Below are positions 16,458 to 25,449 of a stretch of 64,000 nucleotides of DNA, piece by piece. The DNA is from Candidatus Sulfotelmatobacter sp. (lineage in GTDB: Bacteria; Acidobacteriota; Terriglobia; Terriglobales; Acidobacteriaceae). The notes below the pieces were generated by a model. The model ran no database searches, was not told the origin of the DNA, and saw only the letters and a program-made list of their open reading frames with translations. The stretch lies in the NCBI GenBank assembly GCA_030041215.1, contig JASHOH010000036.1, forward strand, positions 62,001 through 126,000. Reading direction: 5' to 3'. The translations under genes were made by a program, and so were the position numbers. Position 1 is the first letter of the stretch. Each line of letters opens with the position of its first letter.

Positions 16458-17486
16458 CTACAGTCCCCCAGTTCCGGCTGCGGGGTCTGACTTACCCGCA
16501 AGTTGGCCCCGCCACTGCTTCTCTTCGCATTCCACGCATAGTGTCCGCCCCTGCGATACGGGGAAGCCGCAGGCCTTGCATTTCTTGAGATCTCGCAACA
16601 CCGCCGGCACAGGAATCGATTCCCTCGTCTCGGGGGCCGGCGCTTGCCCGCCTTCAGTCTGCATCGCAGCCGACCAGTAAAGAGGCTTCTGCGCACTGCG
16701 CTCAACTTCTGTCTTCTCCTCGACCTCGGAATCATTTTCCGCTGCAGTGCTGGAATCGCTTGTCGATACCGGCACAGCTCCAGCTTTCGCCTCGGACAGC
16801 GAACTTTCTACCGAGATGGTGGCGGAGCTTTCGAATGTTTCATGCCGGCCAGCAGCGCTCTCACCGGCTATATCTTGCATCGTCACACTTTCCGCCGCCG
16901 CATGCTTAACCGCGGTTTCTACCATTTCACCCAGCCGCCGCAGCGCCGCGAAGTCACGCTCCACGAAGGCGCTCGGCTTGCCTGAGAAAAGTTCAAAAAC
17001 TCCCAGTGCCTGCCCTTCGCATATGATCGGCATGGCTACTACTGATGCAATTCCTAATTTCCTGCAGCCCTCCCGGTTTACTCTCGAATCGGTTTCTGCA
17101 TCCTTGCAAAAAAGAGTCTGGAGCGTGCGCACGCTTTCCCCTGTGAATCCGTATTCCATGGAGAGCAACGTACCCAACTCGGGTGCGCTCGCGCCAGTAC
17201 TGGCGCGGCACAGCATGTCGTTGTGTCGGCCGCGCCGAAGGGCAATCGCCGCGCCGCTAGCTCCAGTGATGTACTGTGCGCGCTCGGCGAGCAATTGCAA
17301 GGCAGCGTCCAGATCGTGTTCAGCCATCTCGGCCAGAGAAAGAGAACAGTTCGGAGTAACAGCATGGTGGTCGCTTGGCGGGGATGGCACGGTCGTTGGA
17401 GCAGCTTCGACCTTTGCTGCCGAAATTACCAAGGGTTCAACGACGTTCGCAGTGTCGCGGTTTGTCGGAGAATCAGGGCTGACCAT
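16458..17486 (-). CDS. GAF-domain protein with C-terminal zinc ribbon
   Basis: A 342-residue cytoplasmic protein. Residues about 55-200 form a GAF domain (LDAALQLLAERAQYITGASGAAIAL through AMPIICEGQALGVFELFSG), a small-molecule sensing fold. A low-complexity Ser/Glu linker leads to a four-cysteine ribbon, CKACGFPVSQGRTLCVECEE, at about 303-322. There is no output domain, so it may signal through protein contacts. A membrane segment encoded in another frame just downstream raises the possibility of a lost C-terminal anchor. Confidence 0.8.
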   Translation of the reverse strand: MVSPDSPTNRDTANVVEPLVISAAKVEAAPTTVPSPPSDHHAVTPNCSLSLAEMAEHDLDAALQLLAERAQYITGASGAAIALRRGRHNDMLCRASTGASAPELGTLLSMEYGFTGESVRTLQTLFCKDAETDSRVNREGCRKLGIASVVAMPIICEGQALGVFELFSGKPSAFVERDFAALRRLGEMVETAVKHAAAESVTMQDIAGESAAGRHETFESSATISVESSLSEAKAGAVPVSTSDSSTAAENDSEVEEKTEVERSAQKPLYWSAAMQTEGGQAPAPETRESIPVPAVLRDLKKCKACGFPVSQGRTLCVECEEKQWRGQLAGKSDPAAGTGGL

Positions 17487-17654
17487 TTAACACAGATCCG
17501 TTGAGCCAAACGCTCGGGTTCTAGCGCCGAAACTACCCGGCTGTTGAACCCACTGTATTGAATCGGCTGAGCAAAGGCAAGGATGGCCGCGCGGACTGAA
17601 GCTTGCTACGCCACAGTGCTCAAAAGAGCTGGTGAAAACGACCAAGGGCGCAGC

Positions 17655-18245
17655 CTAGATATCGCCCTGTTTGCCGCGGGAGTAAACATAAACGAGAGCA
17701 AAATTGGTTCCCTCACCGCTTTTCTTCGGTTCAACGGCGACCACGTGCTGATTGTCTTCCGTTCCCACTTTCAGTTCGGTGACGGGCCCAGTATTGTCAC
17801 CATCACATTTCAAATCTTTCGAATGTTTCTCGTCGCCGAATTCAGCATGAGCGTCGCCGTCATGCTCACGAGTGTGGCATTCAAGTACCTTGCCGTACTT
17901 CCTCAATTTATCGCGGTAGTAGTCGATGACTTTGCCGGGTGCCTCGTCGGACTCGTACTTGGCAAGAACGAGCTTGAAGCCGAACGACTGGGTAAAAATG
18001 CTCACATTGGCCGGGTCGCTACCATCGCCCTCGTCGTTGTTGCGCCGCTGCGATCCTGGATAAAGAGGTAGTCCCACCTTTTGCGCGTCTGCGTCACTAC
18101 CTAAATGCAAATCTCCGACAGAGCTTCGAACATCGAAGTGATCATCCTCGTGGCTGTCAGTCTTCTGCGCCTGGCACGGGCGAACTAAGCAGGCCGCGAG
18201 AAGCACGATGATCGTCATCAAATTCACAACAGCCGAGCGAGGCAT
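17655..18245 (-). CDS. Exported protein, tandem paralogue 2
   Basis: A 196-residue protein with RBS GGGGAGG and signal peptide ending near RPCQAQ. The mature part shares its order of blocks with the upstream neighbour: GLPLYPGSQRR, a SxxDPANV acidic turn, FGFKLVLAKYESDEAPGKVIDYYRDKLRKYGKVLECHT and a C-terminal ELKVGTEDNQHVVAVEP. The YPG, DxxPxKVxxFYRDxLKKYG and CH blocks define a family I know only as uncharacterised exported proteins of Acidobacteria. It ends in Gly-Lys-Gln-Gly-Asp-Ile. Confidence 0.8.
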   Translation of the reverse strand: MPRSAVVNLMTIIVLLAACLVRPCQAQKTDSHEDDHFDVRSSVGDLHLGSDADAQKVGLPLYPGSQRRNNDEGDGSDPANVSIFTQSFGFKLVLAKYESDEAPGKVIDYYRDKLRKYGKVLECHTREHDGDAHAEFGDEKHSKDLKCDGDNTGPVTELKVGTEDNQHVVAVEPKKSGEGTNFALVYVYSRGKQGDI

Positions 18246-18269
18246 AAGACCTCCCCAGTGAAATCTGTT

Positions 18270-18866
18270 TTAAATATCCGCTTCCTTGCCATGTGTCCGC
18301 ACGTACACCAGCGAGAAACTCGAGCCCTTGCCCTCCGGTTCAACGGACACGATATGCTGATCGTCTTTCCTGCCCACCTTGAGCTCAACGTTTTTTCCGC
18401 TATCGCTTTCGCACGTCAGTTCGTTGGAATCGCTCTTTGAACCGTGCGATTTCATGCTCATGTTCACATCCAAGCTGGACGTGTGGCACTCGATCACGCT
18501 CCCGTATTTCTTCAACTGGTCCCGATAGAAGGCAAGAATCTTTGCGGGAGCGTCGTCAGACTGGTATTCGAGGGCGACGACTTTGAGTCCGAATCCAAAT
18601 CCAGAGATGTTCACGTTCGCGCTCTTGTCACTGCCATCGGAATCTTCTTCCTTGAGCCGCGCGCCGGGATAAACCGGCAAGCCTACGTCCGAGGCATCGG
18701 CCTGCTTTCTTACACGAATGCCGCCGGCAATGGTGTTGATATCGACTTGCTTGTCCTGGCCGTTCGGTTCTTTCTTGACGTTCACACTGCATGCGGTCAT
18801 AAGAAAGGCCGTGGCAACCATTGCCAGGCTAAAAATGCAAAATCGAAGAAACTTATTTGTCCGCAT
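18270..18866 (-). CDS. Lipoprotein, tandem paralogue 1
   Basis: The start at 18866 is supported by GGAGG nine bases upstream and gives 198 residues. The N-terminus has a lipobox (AFLMTACS), so the mature protein should be lipid-anchored at Cys. The body matches the downstream paralogue: GLPVYPGARLKEED, FGFGLKVVALEYQSDDAPAK, FYRDQLKKYGSVIECHT and ELKVGRKDDQHIVSVEPEG. The pair probably arose by duplication, with one member keeping a lipobox and the other a plain signal peptide. Function unknown. Confidence 0.82.
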   Translation of the reverse strand: MRTNKFLRFCIFSLAMVATAFLMTACSVNVKKEPNGQDKQVDINTIAGGIRVRKQADASDVGLPVYPGARLKEEDSDGSDKSANVNISGFGFGLKVVALEYQSDDAPAKILAFYRDQLKKYGSVIECHTSSLDVNMSMKSHGSKSDSNELTCESDSGKNVELKVGRKDDQHIVSVEPEGKGSSFSLVYVRTHGKEADI

Positions 18867-20721
18867 GTACAAAACCTCCATTCGCAACCTGGGCTGGGCG
18901 CTCGATACCGGCGCCTCGCTGGGCGACGTTAGGAATGGTCACCGGCAACCGCCCGCGAATTGGAATTTCCCCAAACAGCGCCTTGACAGCGGCAATTTCC
19001 GATACCGATGCATTCGAAAACGTGCACATGTAATTCTCAATCTTGGGAAAACTCGCCGCAAGATACGGGTTTCCCAAAGCAATCACCGCAGTCTTATTGC
19101 CGGCGCGTTCCAGCACCTGTTCCAACAATGCGCTCGTCGTGTCGGGCATTGCAACCGTGTTCCCCACCTTTCCGGCGGTTGGAACAACGTAAAGTGCGGC
19201 CAACACTGCCTTGGCTTCGCCGACGGCCTTCAACACTTCCTCAGTCATTCCCGCCGCAATCCGCGGATCGACGTAGATCACATTAGCATCGGGAACCCGT
19301 GAGCGCAGTTCGCGCCCAAAAGCGCGCCCGGCATCGGTTCGCACATCGTCGGTAAACAACACAGCAACAACATCGTTGTGTGTTTCTTCTTTTGTCATAT
19401 ACGGAAGAGCGCCCTTGATGGTTCCCTTCGATTTCAACGGCAAAACCTTGCGGTTGTCGCGCACCAGCGTGACGGCAGACTCCGCGACCTGCTGGCCAAA
19501 GGCGATGTTCGTGGGCTTGCCGACAGCCTCCGGCAGCGAGCTTAGGTCAACCATTCGCGCCTCCTGAAGTCCCAAAGAGGCCTTAGTCTTCAATATCTTA
19601 AGGACGGAGCGATCAAGACGCTCGCGCGAAATTTCCCCCGATTTCACCGCTTGAAGCATGGCCTCATAAGAAGCTGGCAGATCGGCCGGAATGAGTAACA
19701 GGTCATTGCCCGCCTTGAAAGCCTCGACGGCAGCGCGCCCGATATTGTTAGCGAAAAGCCGCGTCAGGCCGGCCATATCAAGAGCGTCACTCACAACAAT
19801 TCCATTAAAACCAAGTTGTTTCTCCAATAATCCGGAAACGACTGCTGGTGAAATTGTGGCAACGTGATTCGGGTCGGAATCGAGTGCAGGGACAGTCACA
19901 TGCGCCACCATTACTGAATCCGTTCCCGCCGCAATGGCTGCGCGAAAAGGCGGCAATTCGATGGAATCGAGGTGCGCCCGATCAACAGTGACACTCGCCA
20001 CACCGAGGTGCGAATCGGTTGCCGTGTCGCCATGCCCAGGAAAATGCTTGGCCGTAACCAGCATCCCGCCTTCGTGCGCACCTTTGATATAAGACGCAAC
20101 CAAATCTCCCACCTGTTTGGGGTCCTCGCCGAACGAGCGCGTATTGATGATGGGATTGGCAGGATTCGAGTTGACATCGGCATCGGGGAAAAAATTCCAG
20201 TGTATGCCGATGGCGCGCGATTCCTCGGCAGTAATGCGGCCGAAGGTTTCGGCGTCTTCCAGTTTGGCATCGGCGCCGAATGCCATAGCATGTGGAAAAA
20301 CCGTCGCGCCCATCAGGCGCATGGGGACGCCACGTTCAAAATCGGCGGCAAACAGCAGCGGCAGCTTCGAATCGGCTTGCAGCCGGTTGAGCAACTCGGC
20401 CGCCTCATAAGGTTCGCTGCGCAGAAGATACGGACCGTCAACATGCACGGTCATCGCGAACGAACCGATATGGTACTTCTGCATGGCGTCGTGCAATTGA
20501 AGATATTCGGGATTCTGCACGTTCAGAAAGCTGGCCCGGCACCAGATCATAAAGACCTGGCCGATTTTTTCTTCAAGCGTCAGCTTGCGCAACGTTTTCC
20601 CGGCCCATTTCTCGCCGCTGGGCGTAAGCCGAATCGGGCCGGGATGCTGAAACTTCTCTTTCGCAAATCCTGCCGTTGTCATGAGAAGGACAGATACAAA
20701 GCACATGAATGTGCGGAGCAT
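18853..20721 (-). CDS. Glycoside hydrolase family 3, NagZ-like
   Basis: About 622 residues from the chosen ATG at 20721, which yields a signal peptide (MLRTFMCFVSVLLMTTAGFA). The N-terminal TIM barrel has the NagZ loop KHFPGHGDTATDSHLG with the His/Asp general acid pair, and SDALDMAGL with the catalytic nucleophile. A second alpha/beta domain occupies about residues 400-600. Exported two-domain GH3 enzymes of this type release N-acetylglucosamine from peptidoglycan or chitin oligomers. The stop overlaps the start of the lipoprotein gene by 14 bases. Confidence 0.88.
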   Translation of the reverse strand: MLRTFMCFVSVLLMTTAGFAKEKFQHPGPIRLTPSGEKWAGKTLRKLTLEEKIGQVFMIWCRASFLNVQNPEYLQLHDAMQKYHIGSFAMTVHVDGPYLLRSEPYEAAELLNRLQADSKLPLLFAADFERGVPMRLMGATVFPHAMAFGADAKLEDAETFGRITAEESRAIGIHWNFFPDADVNSNPANPIINTRSFGEDPKQVGDLVASYIKGAHEGGMLVTAKHFPGHGDTATDSHLGVASVTVDRAHLDSIELPPFRAAIAAGTDSVMVAHVTVPALDSDPNHVATISPAVVSGLLEKQLGFNGIVVSDALDMAGLTRLFANNIGRAAVEAFKAGNDLLLIPADLPASYEAMLQAVKSGEISRERLDRSVLKILKTKASLGLQEARMVDLSSLPEAVGKPTNIAFGQQVAESAVTLVRDNRKVLPLKSKGTIKGALPYMTKEETHNDVVAVLFTDDVRTDAGRAFGRELRSRVPDANVIYVDPRIAAGMTEEVLKAVGEAKAVLAALYVVPTAGKVGNTVAMPDTTSALLEQVLERAGNKTAVIALGNPYLAASFPKIENYMCTFSNASVSEIAAVKALFGEIPIRGRLPVTIPNVAQRGAGIERPAQVANGGFVHADK

Positions 20722-20782
20722 GCAGAAACGATAGCAGAACACAGGACCTTGGAAATATTCATCCCGGCCCTCGATTGCTTTT

Positions 20783-22177
20783 CTAGGCTTTTTCCAAAAT
20801 GGCGGCAAAGAAGCCATCACAAGGATGGATCCCGGGAAGCGTGCGCACATAAGGACCACGTGTGAGAGAAGAAAGATCTGGCCAGACAAGGCAACCTTCG
20901 TCCTTCAATCGCTCCAACTCGGTGCGACAATCAACCAGGCGGAATGACGGGTTCTCTCCCAAGGCGCGTTCAACGACATCCTCGTTCTCTTCTCTTTCCA
21001 ATGAACACGTAGAGTAGACCAGGCGCCCCCCGCTTGCCAGTTGATTCATCGCCGAGCGCAGAATCGCGATCTGGCGTGATTGCAGATCAGGAAGATCTTC
21101 GGGCCTGAGCCGCCATTTGATCTCAGGGTTGCGCGCAAGAGTCCCCGTGCCCGAGCAAGGGACATCGGCAAGAATACGATCGAAGTTTCCCGTGAAGGGC
21201 AAATTCCGTGCATCGGCAGCAACCGTAAAAATTCTATGCACGGCGCCCTTGGCTGAAGAATCACGCGAAAGCAGCCTGCGCAGCAGGCGCACACGGTGCT
21301 CATGCAAATCGACCGCAACAATCTGAGCGTCGCTATTGCGACCAGCAATCACCCGCGTTTTTCCTCCGGGAGCCGCGCAGCAATCGAGAATGCGCTTTCC
21401 CTGCCCAACCAGGGCTGCCACGAGCTGCGATGCTTCATCCTGAATGAAGCACAGGCCCTCTCTGAAAACCGCGCTACGTGTTATGTCCCCGCGCAAAATC
21501 CGGCGGGCTGAAGCCATCAAAGCGCCGGGGGCAAGCTCGATCCCTTCATGCAGCAACCGACGTTCGATTTCCGATGCAGATTGAGATCCGGAGTCACGAA
21601 GTCCAATCGATGTCACGGGAACCGATTGGTCGTACTCGCAAATTCGGCGCACCGTTTCGAGTCCGTAGGCCGCTATCCAACGCTCGACGAGCCATGTCGG
21701 ATGGGCACTGATTGCTAGCTCCCTCGCTTCGCCAAAACCAGACGCGTCTGCGCCCCGGTACCGTGCCGCAACCAGCTTGCGCAACACTGCATTGACGAAT
21801 GCCGCGGCGGAGCGTTTCCCGGCCCGCTTCACCAACTCTACGCTCTCGTCGATTGCGGCATGAGATGGAACACGAGACAGCCTGCCAATTTGGTAAGCCC
21901 CAAGTCGAATCGCAGTCAGAGTCTCCAGATCAATCTTCGCGAGCGGCCGCTCGGAAACATTCGCAATCTGACCATCGAGCACCGATCGCCAGCGCAAAAC
22001 GCCCATGACCAGTTCCGTTGCCAACGCGTGATCCATTGGTGACAAGCGCTCGTACGTTCGAGCGTGCAGTAGTTCGGATGCGTACGAGCCCTCGCGCTCA
22101 ATCCGCAGCAAAATGTCGAACGCAGCAGCTCGGGCCGGGGAGACTTTTGATTGCGAATGTGCTGCGTTTGGTTTCAC
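20783..22177 (-). CDS. rsmB: 16S rRNA m5C967 methyltransferase
   Basis: A 464-residue protein from a GTG at 22177. Longer starts run into an interspersed repeat (22236-22306) and are unlikely. The N-terminal NusB-like RNA-binding domain begins SPARAAAFDILLRIEREGSYA. The SAM domain carries DCCAAPGGKT, the catalytic ADVPCSGTGTLARNPEIKW and the second cysteine in VYSTCSLEREENEDVV. It methylates C967 of 16S rRNA. It lies directly downstream of fmt on the same strand, a common arrangement. Confidence 0.92.
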   Translation of the reverse strand: MKPNAAHSQSKVSPARAAAFDILLRIEREGSYASELLHARTYERLSPMDHALATELVMGVLRWRSVLDGQIANVSERPLAKIDLETLTAIRLGAYQIGRLSRVPSHAAIDESVELVKRAGKRSAAAFVNAVLRKLVAARYRGADASGFGEARELAISAHPTWLVERWIAAYGLETVRRICEYDQSVPVTSIGLRDSGSQSASEIERRLLHEGIELAPGALMASARRILRGDITRSAVFREGLCFIQDEASQLVAALVGQGKRILDCCAAPGGKTRVIAGRNSDAQIVAVDLHEHRVRLLRRLLSRDSSAKGAVHRIFTVAADARNLPFTGNFDRILADVPCSGTGTLARNPEIKWRLRPEDLPDLQSRQIAILRSAMNQLASGGRLVYSTCSLEREENEDVVERALGENPSFRLVDCRTELERLKDEGCLVWPDLSSLTRGPYVRTLPGIHPCDGFFAAILEKA

Positions 22178-22235
22178 GGGGCAAGCATTAAAGGAACACG
22201 AGGAGCGACTTCCACTGGGCTGCGGAACGGACCGA

Positions 22236-22306
22236 TTCACCTCAGGGGCTAAAGCCCGCCCTAAAAAATACGGATTCATCGCAGCGCTCAAGGCACTGCG
22301 CACCTA
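22236..22306 (+). repeat. Interspersed repeat (family G), copy 1
   Basis: AGGGGCTAAAGCCCGCCCT followed by ATTCATCGCAGCGCTCAAGG and CACTGCGCACCTAAAA. The same order of elements recurs at 58686-58758 and, in part, at 42940-42995. The GGGGCTAAAGCCC core is palindromic. Confidence 0.6.
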
Positions 22307-22339
22307 AAACCCGGGGATTTTCCGCAGCCTACTACAGAA

Positions 22340-23281
22340 TTAAGCGCCCAGCTTCTCGCCAGACTTAGGCCGATGACCACGAATGAACTCTGCTGCAGAA
22401 GTTCTCTTCTTGCCTTCCAGTTGAAGTTCTTGTATTTCAATCGACGAACGATCGCCGCAGCCAACGAACAGATGATCGTTCTCTATCTTTAATTCCCCAG
22501 GCAGCAACTCGATCCCAGCCATGCCGGCCTTTCTTAATTGCAGGTTTTTCCCGCGAAACTTTGTGTATGCTCCCGGCCAGGGTTGGAACCCGCGCATGCG
22601 GTTCACAATTCCAGCAGCCGAACAGGAAAAATCGATTTCGCCATCTTCTTTTTTGAGGATGGGAGCCAGCGTCGCCTGCGAATGATCCTGGGGGCGCGGC
22701 TGAATGCTGCCCGCTTGCAGCCCGCGCAAGGTCTCAATCATGAGATCCGCTCCTATCGCTGCCAGGTGCGGCGCGAGCGTTTCCGAAGTATCTTCTGGCT
22801 CGATGCGCATTTCCCTTTGCAGCAGGATGTCACCAGTATCGAGACCGGCATCGATTTTCATGGTCGTAACTCCGGTGACAGTTTCTCCGCGAGCAATCGC
22901 CCACTGGATGGGCGCGGCGCCCCGGTATTTTGGCAGAAGCGAGGCATGCAGGTTGATGTTGCCGAGCGGCGGAAGATCCAGCATCCACTGCGGAATAATG
23001 CGGCCATAGCCGACCACGATAATGGCATCGGGCTTGAGAGCGGTGATTTGAGCCTGAAATTCCGCGTTGTTCTTGATGCGCTCGGGCTGCGCCACAGGCA
23101 GGCCCAACTCTACAGCTCGTTGCTTTACAGGAGACAAAACCACTTCCAGCCCGCGCCCATGCGGCCGGTCTGGCTGTGTCACCACAAGTTGGACCTTCAT
23201 TCCAGCCGCGACCAGGCGATCAAGCGTGGGCACCGCGAAAAGCGGAGTCCCGCAAAAAACCAGATTGAGCGAGGAAAACAA
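22340..23281 (-). CDS. fmt: Methionyl-tRNA formyltransferase
   Basis: A 313-residue enzyme that formylates initiator Met-tRNA with 10-formyl-THF. Visible are the N-terminal LVFCGTPLFAVPTLDRL, LLPKYRGAAPIQWAIARGE, the catalytic region GVTTMKIDAGLDTGDILL and the C-terminal OB-fold region with FQPWPGAYTKFRGK. It follows def and aroC on the same strand; def removes the formyl group that fmt adds, so the pairing is functionally expected. Confidence 0.95.
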   Translation of the reverse strand: MFSSLNLVFCGTPLFAVPTLDRLVAAGMKVQLVVTQPDRPHGRGLEVVLSPVKQRAVELGLPVAQPERIKNNAEFQAQITALKPDAIIVVGYGRIIPQWMLDLPPLGNINLHASLLPKYRGAAPIQWAIARGETVTGVTTMKIDAGLDTGDILLQREMRIEPEDTSETLAPHLAAIGADLMIETLRGLQAGSIQPRPQDHSQATLAPILKKEDGEIDFSCSAAGIVNRMRGFQPWPGAYTKFRGKNLQLRKAGMAGIELLPGELKIENDHLFVGCGDRSSIEIQELQLEGKKRTSAAEFIRGHRPKSGEKLGA

Positions 23282-23282
23282 T

Positions 23283-23413
23283 TGAGTAATTGAGTGATCG
23301 GGTGATTGAGTAATTTGATGAATTGCTGTTCCGCTCTCAGCCGAAGTCCCAGAACATTGGCAATCACAAAATAAATCAATTACTCAATCACACAATCACC
23401 AAATGACTCAATC
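23283..23413. repeat. AT-rich inverted repeat between def and fmt
   Basis: The left arm (23283-23325) is built of short ATTGAGTNATT units, such as TTGAGTAATTGAGTGAT. The right arm (23374-23413) carries the same units in inverse orientation (AATCAATTACTCAATCACAC). The arms could fold into one long imperfect hairpin. It interrupts the def-fmt gene pair. Confidence 0.7.
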
Positions 23414-23414
23414 C

Positions 23415-23924
23415 CTACCATTCTCCCGCTTTCATCAGTTTACGAATCTTTCGCTTGATCAGATCGCGCTTCAGTGCGCTCAGGTGGCTCAGATACAGCT
23501 TGCCATTCAGGTGGTCAGTCTCATGCTGGAATGCGCGTGCCAGCAGGTCATCGCCGCTCTTCTCGAAAAACTTGCCGGTGGCGTCCTGTGCCCGAATCGT
23601 AACAACCTTGGCCCGAGTCACATTCTCACGGAATTCGGGAATACTCAGGCATCCCTCGCTTTGCTGATGCCGGCCCTCTTTGTGAATGATTTCAGGATTA
23701 ATCAACACCAGCTTGGCATTCGGGTCTTCCTTGAAAGTCACGTCCACAACCGCAACGCGGCGCGATATTCCGATCTGCGGCGCCGCCAGCCCAACTCCCT
23801 TGGCGGCGTACATCGACTCAAACATATCGTCGATCAGTTTCTTCAGCTCTTCATCGAAAACCGTAACCGGTTCAGCCGGTTTTTCGAGAACAGGATCGCC
23901 AAATTTTACGATCGGATAAATCAT
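23415..23924 (-). CDS. def: Peptide deformylase
   Basis: A 169-residue metallo-deformylase that removes the N-formyl group from nascent proteins. All three motifs are seen: GVGLAAPQIG, EGCLSIPEF and HETDHLNG (HExxH-type, here HETDH), which bind Fe2+ or Zn2+. The start lies at the stop of aroC with a one-base contact, so translation is probably coupled. The length is typical. Confidence 0.95.
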   Translation of the reverse strand: MIYPIVKFGDPVLEKPAEPVTVFDEELKKLIDDMFESMYAAKGVGLAAPQIGISRRVAVVDVTFKEDPNAKLVLINPEIIHKEGRHQQSEGCLSIPEFRENVTRAKVVTIRAQDATGKFFEKSGDDLLARAFQHETDHLNGKLYLSHLSALKRDLIKRKIRKLMKAGEW

Positions 23925-25096
23925 CAGTAGCTTTTCAGTTGCTCACAGTATCCCTTGTAGTTGCGCAACGTCTCCCCCATGGAATCGCCGCCAAATTTCT
24001 CCAGCGCACAGCGGGCCAGCGTGAGCGCGACCATGGCCTCCGCGGCCACGCCGGCCGCGGGCACAACACAAACATCCGAGCGCTCATAGCTCGCGCTTAC
24101 GGGCTGGCGCGTCGCAAAATCAACCGACCGCAGTGGGCGGCGCAACGTCGAGATCGGCTTCAAGTACCCGCGCACCCGAATTTCTTCTCCATTGGAAACG
24201 CCGCCCTCGATACCTCCCGCATTGTTGCGGGTACGAGTGAATCCGCTTAGACTTGCCGGCTTGTCATAACCGATTTCATCATGCACAGCAGAACCCGGAG
24301 AAGACGCAGCGATGATTCCGGAACCGATCTCAACCGCCTTCACGGCTTGTAATGACATGACGGCAGCTGCGAGCAAGGCATCGAGCCGCTCATCCCATTG
24401 AGCGTAGGTGCCCAAGCCCGGAGGAGCGCCGTGTGCAACCACTTCGAAAACTCCTCCCAAAGAATCACCTCTTTTCAAAACCTTGTCGACTTCTTCTTTC
24501 ATCTGTTGCTCGGTTTCCGAATCGGCACAATTCAGCAAGACGTCTTTTTGTTTGTACAGGGCCTGAATCTGTTCCCAGGGAACCGCATTCTGCACTGCAA
24601 CACCGCCAACGGCTATTACGTGACTCAGAACCTCAATCCCCACTTCTCGAAGAAACAGTTTGGCAATCGCGCCAATGGCGACCCGCGCCGCCGACTCACG
24701 TGCTGACGCCCGTTCCAGCACATAACGCGCCTCGGGAAAATTGTATTTCAGCGCGCCGGCCAGATCGGCATGTCCCGGCCGGGGCGACGCCACGCGCTTA
24801 TGCTTGGCGGGATCTCCCTCTTCGACCGGCAGCGATTCCTGCCAATTTTTCCAATCCCGGTTTTCGAGTTCGATCGAAATCGGCGAGCCAATCGTCACCC
24901 CATGTCTTACCCCGGAGAGAATGTGCGCCGTGTCACGTTCAATCTTCATGCGCCCGCCGCGGCCATATCCCTGCTGCCGCCGCCACAATTCACGATCGAT
25001 GAAAGTCTGGTCCACTTTTAGCCCCGCAGGCATCCCAGACAGAAGTGCGATCAGAGCTTCGCCGTGAGACTCTCCAGCCGTGAAATAGCGCAACAT
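23924..25096 (-). CDS. aroC: Chorismate synthase
   Basis: A 390-residue enzyme for the last step of the common aromatic pathway, making chorismate from EPSP with reduced FMN. It starts MLRYFTAGESHGEALIALLSGMPAG, and RGGRMKIERDTAHILSGVRHG and RNNAGGIEGGVSNGEEIRVR give the family signatures. It lies upstream of def on the minus strand. Confidence 0.95.
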   Translation of the reverse strand: MLRYFTAGESHGEALIALLSGMPAGLKVDQTFIDRELWRRQQGYGRGGRMKIERDTAHILSGVRHGVTIGSPISIELENRDWKNWQESLPVEEGDPAKHKRVASPRPGHADLAGALKYNFPEARYVLERASARESAARVAIGAIAKLFLREVGIEVLSHVIAVGGVAVQNAVPWEQIQALYKQKDVLLNCADSETEQQMKEEVDKVLKRGDSLGGVFEVVAHGAPPGLGTYAQWDERLDALLAAAVMSLQAVKAVEIGSGIIAASSPGSAVHDEIGYDKPASLSGFTRTRNNAGGIEGGVSNGEEIRVRGYLKPISTLRRPLRSVDFATRQPVSASYERSDVCVVPAAGVAAEAMVALTLARCALEKFGGDSMGETLRNYKGYCEQLKSY

Positions 25097-25221
25097 GAAG
25101 GCTTGATTTTACCCGATGAAGAGGATTTCGAAATCTGTGAACAAAATCAGAAACCCGATTAGCTCGACGATGAAGCGGGCGATGTGCCCAGAAGTGAACT
25201 GGTCAGGTTTCCAGCAGTCGC

Positions 25222-25437
25222 TCACCTTGACGCGACCCAGACCTGATAAACCACGACGGCCATCATGAAGATGAGATAGACGCGCAGCCCCCATAAAACT
25301 ACTAGCTCGCGCCCTTTGAGCCTTCGGCGCGGAATGAAATGTTTCTTCGCCTTCGCCAGTTGATCATGCTCAAGCGAGGAGAGGACCCAGCTTTGATCTT
25401 TCAACAAATCCGGTGTTTCTTCCTTTCTTTTACTCAT
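25222..25437 (-). CDS. Small single-pass membrane protein
   Basis: A 71-residue protein: a charged soluble half (MSKRKEETPDLLKDQSWVL, KAKKHFIPRRRLKGREL) and one C-terminal membrane helix (LWGLRVYLIFMMAVVVYQVW). It starts 12 bases after the Nramp-like gene stop, which suggests cotranscription. It may be a small accessory subunit or unrelated; I do not recognise it. Confidence 0.55.
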   Translation of the reverse strand: MSKRKEETPDLLKDQSWVLSSLEHDQLAKAKKHFIPRRRLKGRELVVLWGLRVYLIFMMAVVVYQVWVASR

Positions 25438-25449
25438 ACTTCTCTGATC

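Noticed and set aside
19972-20865. 297-residue plus-strand frame
   Set aside because: It is antisense to the GH3 gene, which has full catalytic motifs.
25109-25294. 61-residue minus-strand frame ending in a hydrophobic stretch
   Set aside because: It overlaps the more plausible small membrane protein at 25222, lacks a start signal and has atypical composition.
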